From: Corynebacterium pseudogenitalium
GTDB taxonomy: Bacteria > Actinomycetota > Actinomycetes > Mycobacteriales > Mycobacteriaceae
Length of the DNA stretch: 64,000 bases
NCBI RefSeq assembly: GCF_024453815.1
Contig: NZ_CP072934.1
Span: forward strand, 1,736,001 to 1,800,000
Reading direction: 5' to 3'
Shown: piece by piece, positions 1 through 8,760 of the stretch
How the letters are laid out: every line of letters begins with the position of its first letter
Numbering within the stretch: the stretch's first letter is position 1
Translations under genes and position numbers: made by a program
The notes under the pieces: model-generated
What the model was told of the DNA's origin: nothing
The model's database searches: none
What the model saw: the letters and a program-made list of their open reading frames with translations, nothing else

Positions 1-352
1 TGTTGTTGCCGGTGTTGTAGCGCAGCTTCGGCTTGAGCACGTCAACGGGCATTGGCACGTCGCTCTTGTTCGTCACTGCCACGACGATAATGCTGCCGGC
101 GCCGGTGCCGTAGCTGCTGCCCTGCCACTTGTAGGACAGCTCCATCTTCGGGTCATCGACGCGCTCGCCGGTGATCTCCGTGGAGGTCACCGGGTCCACC
201 TGCTCTTGGTGGAACTCCGGCTGTGGGGCGCCAGTGGGCGTCGTCACCTCGATGTCAGTGGATGTTGCGGTGTCATCCTCAGACACGCACCCGCCCAGCG
301 TGAGAGTAGTAACGAGCAGCAAGACCGCAGCTGACAGTGTGTGGTGGCGCAT
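1..352 (-). CDS. Putative lipoprotein, 3' end cut off by the window edge
   Basis: Reading minus from ATG at 352 gives at least 117 codons with no stop before the window edge. The N-terminus is a lipoprotein signal: MRHH, a hydrophobic run, then lipobox LGGC with Cys22 as the predicted lipidated residue. An acidic Thr-rich linker follows, then a stretch (around residues 75-117, SYGTGAGSIIVVAVTNKS) that looks like the start of a beta-sandwich of the kind seen in exported DUF4352-like proteins. An AAAGGG Shine-Dalgarno lies just upstream of the start. It is divergent from the ABC exporter at 436. The function is unknown. Confidence 0.75.
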   Translation of the reverse strand, partial: MRHHTLSAAVLLLVTTLTLGGCVSEDDTATSTDIEVTTPTGAPQPEFHQEQVDPVTSTEITGERVDDPKMELSYKWQGSSYGTGAGSIIVVAVTNKSDVPMPVDVLKPKLRYNTGNN

Positions 353-435
353 CGGTGCCCTTTCATATGGTTCAAGCGAAAACAATTGGTCACTATTGTA
401 CGAGTTTCACCCGGCCGCGCTACGCTGGGCCACCT

Positions 436-2298
436 ATGCAATCTCTCACCCGTGTTTTACAAAGCGCTTCCGCCCTGTGGCCGTTCTACCTCGCCATCGT
501 TGTGATCTCGACGGTTGTGGCAGGCCTCGGGCTCATTTCGCCATTTATCGTCCGCGAGGCAACCGACACAATTGTCGACGCCATCAATAACTCCGACAAC
601 GCGCCCGCCGACCCAGTGCGCACCGTGCTGTGGCTCGCGTTCGCGCTGTTTATTGCGACCTCGCTCAGCGGGCTGGCGAAAAATGTCTCCGGCTACCTCG
701 GCGACGTCATGGCGGCGAGGATCCGGCAGATCCTGTCCACCCGCTACTTCGCCAAACTGCTTTCGCTGCCGCAGCGCTACTTCGACACCCAGGTCACCGG
801 CACCATCATTGCCAGGCTGGATCGTTCGATTGCCTCGGTGACACAGTTCATCCAGTCTTTCTCCAACAACTTCTTGCCGATGATCATCCAGATCATCGCC
901 ATCCTCATCATCACCTCCTTTTATTACTGGCCGCTGACCCTGCTGCTGCTGGCGCTCTTCCCCATCTACACGTGGCTGACGGCGCTGACCTCGAAGCGGT
1001 GGCAGAAGTGGGAGGCGGAGAAGAACGCGCAGATCGACGAAGCGAACGGGCGCTTCGCGGAGGTCGTCGGCCAGGTCAAGGTGACCAAGTCATACGTGGC
1101 GGAGGTCCGCGAGCTGGACAAGTTCGGCAACCACTACAACAACACGGTGAGCATCACCCGCCCGCAGTCGCGCTGGTGGCACTCCATGGACGCCCTGCGC
1201 GGGCTGGCGATGTCGCTGATTTTCATGGGCATCTACATGATCCTGTTCGTGCGCACCATTCAGGGCCACTTCAGTATCGGTGACATGGTCATGCTCATTC
1301 AGCTAGTCACGATGGCCCGCCAGCCGGTCATGATGCTGAGCTGGATCGTCGACAGCGCCCAGCGAGCCGTCGCAGGTTCCCGCGACTACTTCCATGTCAT
1401 GGACGAGATGGTAGAGCCAACCGCGAACCGCGAACTCGTTGCGGCGACCCAAACCTCAGGCGTGCCGGAACTCACCGTTCAAGAGCACCGCCCGCTGCCG
1501 GTCCAGGAACCCGTCGTGGAGTTCGACTCGGTCACCTTCGAGTACGAGCCTGGCGAGCCCGTCATCCACGACATGAGCTTTCGCGCCCACGCTGGGGAGA
1601 AGGTCGCCCTGGTCGGAGAGTCCGGCGGTGGCAAGTCCACCATCGTGAACCTGCTGCTGGGCCTCTACCCCATCCAGGAAGGCACCCTGAAGGTGTGCGG
1701 GCAGGATCTGGCGGAGCTGGGCGTCGAAAAGCTGCGCGCGACCACGGGCGTGGTGTTCCAGGAGGCGGCGCTGTTCTCGGGCACGGTGTTTGAGAACATC
1801 GCCTACGGCAAGCCAGACGCGACGATGGACGAGGTGGTCGCGGTGGCTAAGCGCGCCAACGCGCACGACTTCATCATGAAGTTCACCGAAGGCTATGACA
1901 CCGTCATCGGCGAGCGCGGCCTGCGCCTGTCCGGCGGGCAGCGCCAGCGCGTCGCGGTCGCGCGCGCGATGTTGAAGGACGCGCCGATCTTGATTCTCGA
2001 CGAAGCAACCTCCGCCCTCGACACCAAGGCGGAGCGCGCCGTGCAGGCAGGACTCGACGCGCTGATGGAGGACCGCACCACCATCATGATCGCGCACCGA
2101 CTATCCACCATCGCGGAGGTCGATACCATTATCACCCTGCGCGACGGCCGCATCGACGAAATTGGCACCCCTGCGGAGCTTGCGGTCTCCGGCGGTATTT
2201 ATTCAGAGCTACTGCGGCTCACCGCGTCCTCCTCGGCGGCGGATCGTGCCAGGTTACAGGCCTTCGGCTTCCACACCGACGACAGCGACGAGGAGTAG
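436..2298 (+). CDS. ABC exporter half-transporter (fused membrane and ATPase domains)
   Basis: 620 residues. The first ~300 residues are a six-helix exporter-type membrane domain; the ATPase domain starts near residue 365. Walker A GESGGGKST is near residue 394, signature LSGGQRQR near 498, Walker B ILILDEATSALD near 517 and the H-loop AHRLST near 553. This is the usual length for a homodimeric or heterodimeric multidrug/lipid-type exporter. Only one half-transporter gene is present, so a homodimer is likely; the substrate cannot be read from sequence. The start is ATG 436: a -10-like TACGCT (421-426) sits nine bases upstream and no Shine-Dalgarno is visible, suggesting a leaderless mRNA. An upstream in-frame extension to 337 would run through the promoter region and is rejected. 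Confidence 0.9.
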   Translation: MQSLTRVLQSASALWPFYLAIVVISTVVAGLGLISPFIVREATDTIVDAINNSDNAPADPVRTVLWLAFALFIATSLSGLAKNVSGYLGDVMAARIRQILSTRYFAKLLSLPQRYFDTQVTGTIIARLDRSIASVTQFIQSFSNNFLPMIIQIIAILIITSFYYWPLTLLLLALFPIYTWLTALTSKRWQKWEAEKNAQIDEANGRFAEVVGQVKVTKSYVAEVRELDKFGNHYNNTVSITRPQSRWWHSMDALRGLAMSLIFMGIYMILFVRTIQGHFSIGDMVMLIQLVTMARQPVMMLSWIVDSAQRAVAGSRDYFHVMDEMVEPTANRELVAATQTSGVPELTVQEHRPLPVQEPVVEFDSVTFEYEPGEPVIHDMSFRAHAGEKVALVGESGGGKSTIVNLLLGLYPIQEGTLKVCGQDLAELGVEKLRATTGVVFQEAALFSGTVFENIAYGKPDATMDEVVAVAKRANAHDFIMKFTEGYDTVIGERGLRLSGGQRQRVAVARAMLKDAPILILDEATSALDTKAERAVQAGLDALMEDRTTIMIAHRLSTIAEVDTIITLRDGRIDEIGTPAELAVSGGIYSELLRLTASSSAADRARLQAFGFHTDDSDEE

Positions 2299-2350
2299 CA
2301 ACCTCGCGGGCCTGTGGCGTGTGAGGGTGGCCTGACTACAGTCGTGGGAC

Positions 2351-3472
2351 ATGAAGTTCCCAGACCTTTCCACCCTCCGCGACCGCCGTACCCGCAAGTG
2401 GACCGTGCACGACGAGCACGTGCTGCCGCTGTTTATCGCCGAAAGCGACTTCCCCACCGCCCCGCCTGTCAAAGCTGCGGTGCTCGACGCCGTAGAGCGC
2501 GAATGCCTCGGCTACACGCCCGCACCTCGCGCGCAGTGCCTGGCAAAGAACGTCTCCGAGTTTTACGTCCAGCGCTACGGCTGGCGCCCGGACCCTGCAC
2601 GCATCTTTACTGTCCCCGACGTGGTGCGCGGCGTGTTGCTGGCCATCGAGCACTTCACCGAAGGCGACGTCATCGTGCCCGTGCCGGCGTACTTCCCCTT
2701 CCTCGAGATCGCCTCAACCGCGGGGCGCAATCGCGTGGACGTCGGCAGCGAGGGCGGCCTGGACCTGGCAGAGGTCGAGGAGGCGTTTCGCAACGGTGCC
2801 GGTTCCATTATCGTGACCAACCCGATGAACCCGTGGGGCTACATCTTCAGCCGCGAAGAGCTCGACGCGATCTGCGACATCGCGCGCCGCTACGGGGGCC
2901 GCGTCATCGTTGACGAGATCCACGCCCCGATCGTCTACGAGGGCAGCCACGTGTGCGCCGCCGAGCATAACCCGGACGTGTGCATCACGATTACGGCGAC
3001 GTCGAAGGCCTGGAACGTGGCAGGCCTGAAGTGCGCGCAGATACTCTTCTCCAACGATGAGGACGTGGCCACCTGGAACGCGCTGTCCGACATCACGAAG
3101 GAGGGCACGGGCACGCTGGGCATCGTGGCTGCGGAGGCCTGCTACGGGCAGGGCACCGAGTACCTAGACCAGCAGGTAGAGCAGCTGCGGGCGAACCGCG
3201 ACTGGCTCGTCGAGGAGCTGCCGAAGCAGATCCCCGGCATCACCTTCCCCGTCCCGGAGGCGACCTACCTGCTGTTGGTGGACTTTTCCGGCACGAAGCT
3301 CACCACCGAGACCCCGGCCGAATGGCTCTTGGAACACGCGGGCGTGGCGCTCAACGAGGGCACCAGCTTCGGGCCCGGCGGCGCGCACAAGGCGCGCCTC
3401 AACTTCGCCACCTCGCCCGAGATCCTGCAGGAAGCCGTCCAGCGCATGGCTGAGGCAATCAAGCTACTGTGA
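2351..3472 (+). CDS. aecD: Cystathionine beta-lyase / C-S lyase (MalY/PatB family aminotransferase fold)
   Basis: 373 residues, fold-type I PLP enzyme. Visible features are the substrate-loop motif TNPMNPWG (157-163), the PLP-ring Asp in IVDEIHAP (Asp188) and the Schiff-base lysine in TATSKAWNV (Lys219). The MalY/PatB subgroup cleaves C-S bonds of cystathionine, cysteine and related thioethers in methionine metabolism. In C. glutamicum the homologue aecD lies next to brnQ; here treS and a maltokinase separate the two. The start is ATG 2351, preceded eight bases upstream by TACAGT (2337-2342), a leaderless arrangement. Confidence 0.88.
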   Translation: MKFPDLSTLRDRRTRKWTVHDEHVLPLFIAESDFPTAPPVKAAVLDAVERECLGYTPAPRAQCLAKNVSEFYVQRYGWRPDPARIFTVPDVVRGVLLAIEHFTEGDVIVPVPAYFPFLEIASTAGRNRVDVGSEGGLDLAEVEEAFRNGAGSIIVTNPMNPWGYIFSREELDAICDIARRYGGRVIVDEIHAPIVYEGSHVCAAEHNPDVCITITATSKAWNVAGLKCAQILFSNDEDVATWNALSDITKEGTGTLGIVAAEACYGQGTEYLDQQVEQLRANRDWLVEELPKQIPGITFPVPEATYLLLVDFSGTKLTTETPAEWLLEHAGVALNEGTSFGPGGAHKARLNFATSPEILQEAVQRMAEAIKLL

Positions 3473-3478
3473 GGAAGC

Positions 3479-5188
3479 ATGAACGAAAACGACAAACTTC
3501 CTACCCCGCAGGCCACCGACTTCTCCACACCCACCCCGGCCGCCGAGCCGTGGGAGCGCCCTGACCCGGAGTGGTACAAGGACGCAGTGTTTTACGAGGT
3601 GCTGGTCCGCGCTTTCTTCGACCCGAACGGCACCGGCTCCGGCACCCTCCAGGGCCTGGAGTCCAAGCTGGACTACCTGCAGTGGCTCGGCGTCGACTGC
3701 CTCTGGATCCCACCGTTCTACGATTCGCCGTTGAAGGACGGCGGCTACGACATCCGGGATTTCCGCAAGGTGCTGCCGGAGTTCGGCACGGTGGAAGACT
3801 TCGTCTCCCTTATCGACGCCGCCCACCGTCGCGGGATCCGCATCATCACAGACTTTCCGATCAACCACACCTCCGACCAGCACCCCTGGTTCCAGGAGTC
3901 CCGCCGCGACCCGTCCGGCCCCTACGGGGACTACTACGTGTGGTCGGATGACCCGGAGAAGTACGCTGGCACCCGCATCATCTTCATCGACACCGAGGAG
4001 TCCAACTGGACGTTCGACCCGGTGCGCAAGCAGTACTTCTGGCACCGCTTCTTCTCCCACCAGCCTGACCTGAACTACGACAACCCGGCGGTCCAGCAGG
4101 AGATTTTGGACGTCATCCGCTTCTGGCTGGATCTGGGGATGGACGGCATCCGCCTCGATGCCATCCCGTACCTCTTCGAGCGCGAGGGCACCTCCTCGGA
4201 GAACCTGCCGGAGACGCATGAGTTCATTAAGAAGGTCCGCGCGTTGTTCGACGAGGAGTACCCGGGCCGCTTCCTGCTCGCGGAGGCGAACCAGCTCCCG
4301 GAGGAGGTCGTCGCCTACTTCGGTGAGGGCGAGGGTGACGAGTGCCAGATGGCGTTCCACTTCCCGGTCATGCCGCGCATCTTCATGGGGATCCGCCAGG
4401 AGCTGGCGCAGCCGATCGTCGATATCCTGCGCGAGACGCCGCCGATTCCCGAATCCGCGCAGTGGGGTATGTTCTTACGCAACCACGACGAGCTCACGCT
4501 CGAGATGGTGACGGACCAGGAGCGCGAGTTCATGTACCAGAACTACGCGTTCGAGCCGCGGATGCGCGCCAACGTGGGCATCCGCAGGCGCCTTGCCCCG
4601 CTGCTGGGTGGGCACCGCGGGCGCCTGCAGCTGGCGCACGCGCTGCTGCTGTCCCTGCCCGGTTCGCCGTTTTTGTACTACGGCGACGAGATCGGGATGG
4701 GCGACAACATCTGGCTGCCTGACCGCGACGGTGTGCGCACCCCGATGCAGTGGTCGAACGACCGCAACGGTGGCTTTTCCAAGGCGGATCCGGAGCGGCT
4801 CTACCTGCCGCCGGTGCGCAACGACCAGTACGGCTACGACATTGTCAACGTGGAATCCCAGATGAAGCTGGAGAACTCGCTGCTGCAGTGGGTGCGCCAG
4901 ATGATCATGATCCGCAAGCAGTACCGCGCGTTCGGCCGAGGCTCCTACATCGAGGTGGATCACGCAAACCCGCAGGTGTTAGCGTTTATCCGCGAGTATG
5001 AGGGCGAGCGAATCCTGTGCGTGCACAACATGTCTTCGCGCCCGCAGGCCGTCGAGATGGACCTGTCGCACTACAACGGCGTGGTGCCCCGTGAACTGAC
5101 CGGCGGTGAGGAGTTCCCGGCCATCGGTGAGCTGCCGTGGCTGAGCACACTCGCGCCTCATGGCTTCTTCTGGTTCGATATCTCCTAA
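3479..5188 (+). CDS. treS: Trehalose synthase (maltose alpha-D-glucosyltransferase)
   Basis: 569 residues, GH13 enzyme that interconverts maltose and trehalose. The TIM-barrel motifs are clear: DFPINHTSDQHPWF (125-138), nucleophile Asp227 in GIRLDAIP, acid/base Glu269 in LLAEANQ, and the third carboxylate Asp337 in FLRNHDEL. The C-terminal beta domain ends with APHGFFWFDIS. The gene begins six bases after aecD with GAGGAAGC just upstream of its ATG, so it is probably cotranscribed with aecD. The next gene is a separate maltokinase; in some actinobacteria the two are fused. Confidence 0.95.
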   Translation: MNENDKLPTPQATDFSTPTPAAEPWERPDPEWYKDAVFYEVLVRAFFDPNGTGSGTLQGLESKLDYLQWLGVDCLWIPPFYDSPLKDGGYDIRDFRKVLPEFGTVEDFVSLIDAAHRRGIRIITDFPINHTSDQHPWFQESRRDPSGPYGDYYVWSDDPEKYAGTRIIFIDTEESNWTFDPVRKQYFWHRFFSHQPDLNYDNPAVQQEILDVIRFWLDLGMDGIRLDAIPYLFEREGTSSENLPETHEFIKKVRALFDEEYPGRFLLAEANQLPEEVVAYFGEGEGDECQMAFHFPVMPRIFMGIRQELAQPIVDILRETPPIPESAQWGMFLRNHDELTLEMVTDQEREFMYQNYAFEPRMRANVGIRRRLAPLLGGHRGRLQLAHALLLSLPGSPFLYYGDEIGMGDNIWLPDRDGVRTPMQWSNDRNGGFSKADPERLYLPPVRNDQYGYDIVNVESQMKLENSLLQWVRQMIMIRKQYRAFGRGSYIEVDHANPQVLAFIREYEGERILCVHNMSSRPQAVEMDLSHYNGVVPRELTGGEEFPAIGELPWLSTLAPHGFFWFDIS

Positions 5189-5198
5189 CATTGGTCAC

Positions 5199-6329
5199 AT
5201 GATTGATATTGCTGCGCAGCGCTTCTACGGCGCGAAGTCCGAGCCAGTCGACGCCATCGACGTCGTCGCCGCGGAAGATGTCACCTCCCCAACCACCGGT
5301 GAGCGTTTCACCTGGCAGATCCTCGCGGTGCACCACGGCGGCACGGTCGACCACTACCAAGTGTTTGTCGACGCCACCGGCACCCACGACGTCCTGCACA
5401 CCCCCGAAGGCGCCGAGGCCTACCTGGCCAACGTCGCAACGTTTGGCGCGGTGGAGGGCACCATCGACTCCGTCGGCGCGCGCCCGCTCGGGGCCGAGCA
5501 GTCCAACACTTCACTGGTGGTCGGCCAGCACATCGTCAAGGTGTTCCGCCGCCTCGAGGACGGGCTGAACCCGGACGTGGAGCTGCTGAGCCAGATCGCG
5601 GACTGCCCAGCGGTCGCCGCGGTGCGCGGCTACGCCACCCGCGACGGCCAGACCCTTGCGATGCAGCAGGACTGCATTGTGGGCGGCACCGACGGCTTCG
5701 TGCTCGCCACAGGCGGCACGCTCGACACCAGCGACACCGAGGCGCTCGGCACGGCGATCCGCCAGGTACACACCGCGCTCGCCGAGGCCTTCCCCACCGA
5801 GACCGCCAGCCCGTCGGCGCTGTGCACGCGACTGACACGGCACCTCGACTCCTACATCCAACGCGCGCCGGTGCTCGAGCAGTACCGCGAGCGCATCCTG
5901 AAGCTCTACTCGCTTCTCGACGCCAGCTCCGCCGCCACCGCCACGACACCCCTGACCACGCAGCGCGTCCACGGCGACCTCCACCTTGGACAGACGCTGA
6001 AGACGGATTCCCAGTGGTTCCTCATCGACTTCGAGGGCGAGCCAGCCCGTCCGCTGCAGGAGCGCCGTCTGCCGGATCACCCGCTGCGGGACGTAGCTGG
6101 GATGATCCGCTCCTACGGGTACGCCGCGGCTGTGGGCGGGTTTGACGCTGCCTGGGAGCGGGAGCACGTCGAAAAGCTGTTGGAGGGTTACGGCACTGCC
6201 CCCGCGAGCGAGGACCCGGTTCTTGCAGCGTACGTGGTGGATAAGGCTGCGTACGAGGTGGTGTACGAGGCGAACAACCGCCCAGATTGGGTGGAGATTC
6301 CGTTGAGGGCGATCGAAACACTCGTATAA
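5199..6329 (+). CDS. mak: Maltokinase (maltose-1-phosphate synthesis)
   Basis: 376 residues with an aminoglycoside-phosphotransferase-like kinase fold. A lysine in HIVKVFRR (Lys114) is the likely ATP-binding residue, the catalytic loop is RVHGDLHLGQ (Asp260) and the metal-binding motif is LIDFEGEP (Asp277). The enzyme makes maltose-1-phosphate, the donor for GlgE alpha-glucan synthesis, from maltose produced by TreS, and TreS is encoded immediately upstream. The start is ATG 5199: TAACAT (5186-5191), made from the treS stop codon, lies seven bases before it. A longer frame from 5160 would overlap treS and starts in its coding sequence, so it is not used. Confidence 0.9.
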   Translation: MIDIAAQRFYGAKSEPVDAIDVVAAEDVTSPTTGERFTWQILAVHHGGTVDHYQVFVDATGTHDVLHTPEGAEAYLANVATFGAVEGTIDSVGARPLGAEQSNTSLVVGQHIVKVFRRLEDGLNPDVELLSQIADCPAVAAVRGYATRDGQTLAMQQDCIVGGTDGFVLATGGTLDTSDTEALGTAIRQVHTALAEAFPTETASPSALCTRLTRHLDSYIQRAPVLEQYRERILKLYSLLDASSAATATTPLTTQRVHGDLHLGQTLKTDSQWFLIDFEGEPARPLQERRLPDHPLRDVAGMIRSYGYAAAVGGFDAAWEREHVEKLLEGYGTAPASEDPVLAAYVVDKAAYEVVYEANNRPDWVEIPLRAIETLV

Positions 6330-6340
6330 ACGTCTCACAG

Positions 6341-6360
6341 AATGGAAAAGATTTCCCATT
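6341..6360. promoter_or_regulatory. Imperfect 20-bp palindrome at the brnQ promoter (candidate operator)
   Basis: AATGGAAAAGATTTCCCATT pairs with its own reverse complement at eight of ten positions. Counting back 17 bases from the likely brnQ -10 (TACTGT, 6377-6382) puts the -35 at about 6354-6359, inside the right half of this dyad. A protein bound here would block RNA polymerase. The cognate regulator is not known; Lrp-type control of branched-chain amino acid transport genes in corynebacteria is a precedent, not evidence. Confidence 0.5.
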
Positions 6361-6388
6361 TTTTCGCTGTGTGTTGTACTGTGTGGCA

Positions 6389-7753
6389 ATGGACCACACA
6401 CAGAACGCTCAAACGGGCACGAAACAGGGGAACTCCACCCAGGCGGTCGTCGTCACCGCGCTGGCACTGTTTTCCATGTTCTTCGGTGCCGGCAACCTGA
6501 TTTTCCCACCAATCCTGGCCGTCCAGGCAGGCGATAACTTCTGGCCTGCCATCCTCGGCTTCCTCAGCACTGGCGCGCTGCTGCCGGTGCTGGCGGTCAT
6601 CGCGATTGCGCTGTCCGGCACGAACGTGCGCGACCTCGCGCAGCGTGCAGGCAGCATCTTCGGTGTCGTTTTCCCGGTGCTCGCCTACCTGTCCATCGGC
6701 GCGTTCTACGCGCTGCCACGTACCGGCGCGGTGTCGATGGAAACGGCCATCACCCCGCTGTTCGGTGTGTCCGGCCTGTTCGCCTCGGGCGTGTTCAACG
6801 TCATCTTCTTCGGCATTGCCCTGGCGCTGAGCTGGAACCCGAACACCATCATGGAAAAGCTCGGTAAGTTCCTCACTCCGGCGCTGGTCATCCTGCTGGT
6901 CGTGATGATCGCCGTTTCGCTGTTCCGCTGGGACGTAGAGCCTTCCGCCCCTTCGGAGCACTACCAGTCCGGCCCGTACCCGACCGGCCTGCTGGAGGGC
7001 TACCTGACGATGGACTCCATCGCCGCGCTGGCCTTCTCCATTGTTGTGATTTCCACGCTGCGTTCGAAGGGCTTCCCTGAGGGCAAGAAGCTGGTCAACG
7101 GCACCATCGCAGCTGGCGTCGGTGCGGGCGCGCTGCTGGCACTCATCTACGTCGGGCTGGGCATGATCGGTCGCGTGATGCCGGACTCCGACCAGTTCGA
7201 TAACGGCGCAGGCCTGCTGGCTGAAGCCTCCAACCTGACGATGGGCCAGGCGGGCCAGGTCATCTTCTCACTGATCGTGCTGCTGGCCTGCCTGACCACC
7301 GCGGTCGGCCTGATCACCGCGACCGCAGAGTACTTCTCCACCGAGTTTGGCGGCGCCTACCGCACGTGGGCGGTCATCTTCACCATCGCCTCGATGGTCA
7401 TCGCGACCCAGGGCCTGGACTTCGTGATGACGATTGCCGCACCGGTCATCGGCTTCCTGTACCCGCCGGCCATTGCCTTGATCTTCGTCACCCTTGTCGA
7501 GCCAGCGTTCAAGCGCCGCCTGACCTTCCGCTGGGCGTTCTTCCTGCCGATCTGGGTTGCTGTGGTCTGGTCCGCAATCGAGACCTTCATTTCCCTGGAC
7601 TGGGGCGCCGACGCCTTGCGTCCGCTGGTGGCGTGGGCTCCGCTCGACTCCGCGGGCCTCGGCTGGGTCCTGCCGGTGGCCGTCGCGTTCGTAATTGGCC
7701 TGGTCGTGGACCTGGCCCGCCCGAAGCAACACGCGGAGGACGTCAACGCGTAG
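6389..7753 (+). CDS. brnQ: Branched-chain amino acid:cation symporter
   Basis: 454 residues, LIVCS family, about twelve hydrophobic segments. The N-terminal family hallmark FSMFFGAGNLIFPP is intact and the length is typical. It imports Leu, Ile and Val with a coupling cation across the cytoplasmic membrane. ATG 6389 is chosen because a TACTGT -10 lies six bases before it and no Shine-Dalgarno is present; the upstream in-frame extension from 6287 overlaps the maltokinase and reads through the palindrome. The gene ends ten bases before the luciferase-like gene. Confidence 0.93.
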   Translation: MDHTQNAQTGTKQGNSTQAVVVTALALFSMFFGAGNLIFPPILAVQAGDNFWPAILGFLSTGALLPVLAVIAIALSGTNVRDLAQRAGSIFGVVFPVLAYLSIGAFYALPRTGAVSMETAITPLFGVSGLFASGVFNVIFFGIALALSWNPNTIMEKLGKFLTPALVILLVVMIAVSLFRWDVEPSAPSEHYQSGPYPTGLLEGYLTMDSIAALAFSIVVISTLRSKGFPEGKKLVNGTIAAGVGAGALLALIYVGLGMIGRVMPDSDQFDNGAGLLAEASNLTMGQAGQVIFSLIVLLACLTTAVGLITATAEYFSTEFGGAYRTWAVIFTIASMVIATQGLDFVMTIAAPVIGFLYPPAIALIFVTLVEPAFKRRLTFRWAFFLPIWVAVVWSAIETFISLDWGADALRPLVAWAPLDSAGLGWVLPVAVAFVIGLVVDLARPKQHAEDVNA

Positions 7754-7762
7754 TGTGGGGCC

Positions 7763-8749
7763 ATGTCTACCCCACTCTCACTGATTGATTTTTGCACCAG
7801 ATACTCCGGCGAGTCCGTCGCCGACGCAATGCAGCGTTCCGTTGCATTCGCGCAGAAGGCGGAATCGCTGGAGTATTCGCGTATTTGGTACTCCGAGCAC
7901 CACAACATGCACAGCATTGTCTCCTCGGTGCCCGCGGTGCTCATTGCCCACATCGGGGCGAAAACCGAGCGCATTCGGCTCGGCGCGGGTGGCGTGATGC
8001 TGCCGAACCACTCGCCGTACGTGGTTGCGGAGCAGTTCGGGATGCTCGAGGAGCTCTACCCGAACCGTATTGATCTCGGGCTTGGCCGCGCCCCGGGCAC
8101 CGACCAGCAAACGCTCGGCCGGGCGCTGCGGCGCGACCCGCGGGCGGCCGAGCACTTCCCGGAAGACGTGCTCGAGCTACAGGCGTGGTTGAGCGACAAC
8201 TCCCCGCTGGCCGGGGTGACCGCCGTGCCGGGCGCAGGCACCAACGTGCCGCTGTATATCCTCGGCTCCTCCATGTTCGGGGCGTCGCTCGCAGCGAAGC
8301 TCGGCCTTCCGTACTCGTTTGCCTCCCACTTCGCACCCAACATGCTGGAGCAGGCCACGGTGTATTACAAGGAGAACTACGAGCCGTCCGAGCGCTACCC
8401 GGAGCCCTACTGCATCGCGGCCGTAAACGTCACCGCCGCGGACACCGCCGAGGACGCCGAGCGCCAGACCCACCTGGTGCACCGCAACCGGGTGCGCGCC
8501 ATGATCGGCCGCCGCGGCACCATGCTCAACGACGAGCAGCTCGACGAGGTTGTGCGCTCCCCACAGGGCCAACAGATTATTGGCATGCTGCGCTACACCG
8601 CGGCCGGTACCGGTGATCAGGTCCGCGACTACCTCACCGACTTCGCCGCCACCGCGCACGCGGACGAGTTGATGATTTCGCTGCAGGCCCCAACGCATGA
8701 AGAGGCGCTGCGTTCGATGGAAATTCTCGCAGGAGTCTGGGACCGCTAG
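7763..8749 (+). CDS. Luciferase-like (LLM class) flavin-dependent oxidoreductase
   Basis: 328 residues. The bacterial-luciferase TIM barrel is recognisable: LSLIDFCTRYSGES at the N-terminus, RIWYSEHHNMHSIVSSVPAVL, ERIRLGAGGVMLPNHSPYVVAEQF, DLGLGRAPGTDQ and YILGSSMFGASLAAKLGLPYSFA. This belongs to the alkanal-monooxygenase-like subgroup usually annotated MsnO8/YhbW type and uses FMNH2 or F420-like cofactor; the substrate is unknown. A TAGTGT -10 (7751-7756), containing the brnQ stop codon, sits six bases before ATG 7763. C. glutamicum carries a similar gene directly after brnQ. Confidence 0.88.
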   Translation: MSTPLSLIDFCTRYSGESVADAMQRSVAFAQKAESLEYSRIWYSEHHNMHSIVSSVPAVLIAHIGAKTERIRLGAGGVMLPNHSPYVVAEQFGMLEELYPNRIDLGLGRAPGTDQQTLGRALRRDPRAAEHFPEDVLELQAWLSDNSPLAGVTAVPGAGTNVPLYILGSSMFGASLAAKLGLPYSFASHFAPNMLEQATVYYKENYEPSERYPEPYCIAAVNVTAADTAEDAERQTHLVHRNRVRAMIGRRGTMLNDEQLDEVVRSPQGQQIIGMLRYTAAGTGDQVRDYLTDFAATAHADELMISLQAPTHEEALRSMEILAGVWDR

Positions 8750-8760
8750 ACTCTACACTC

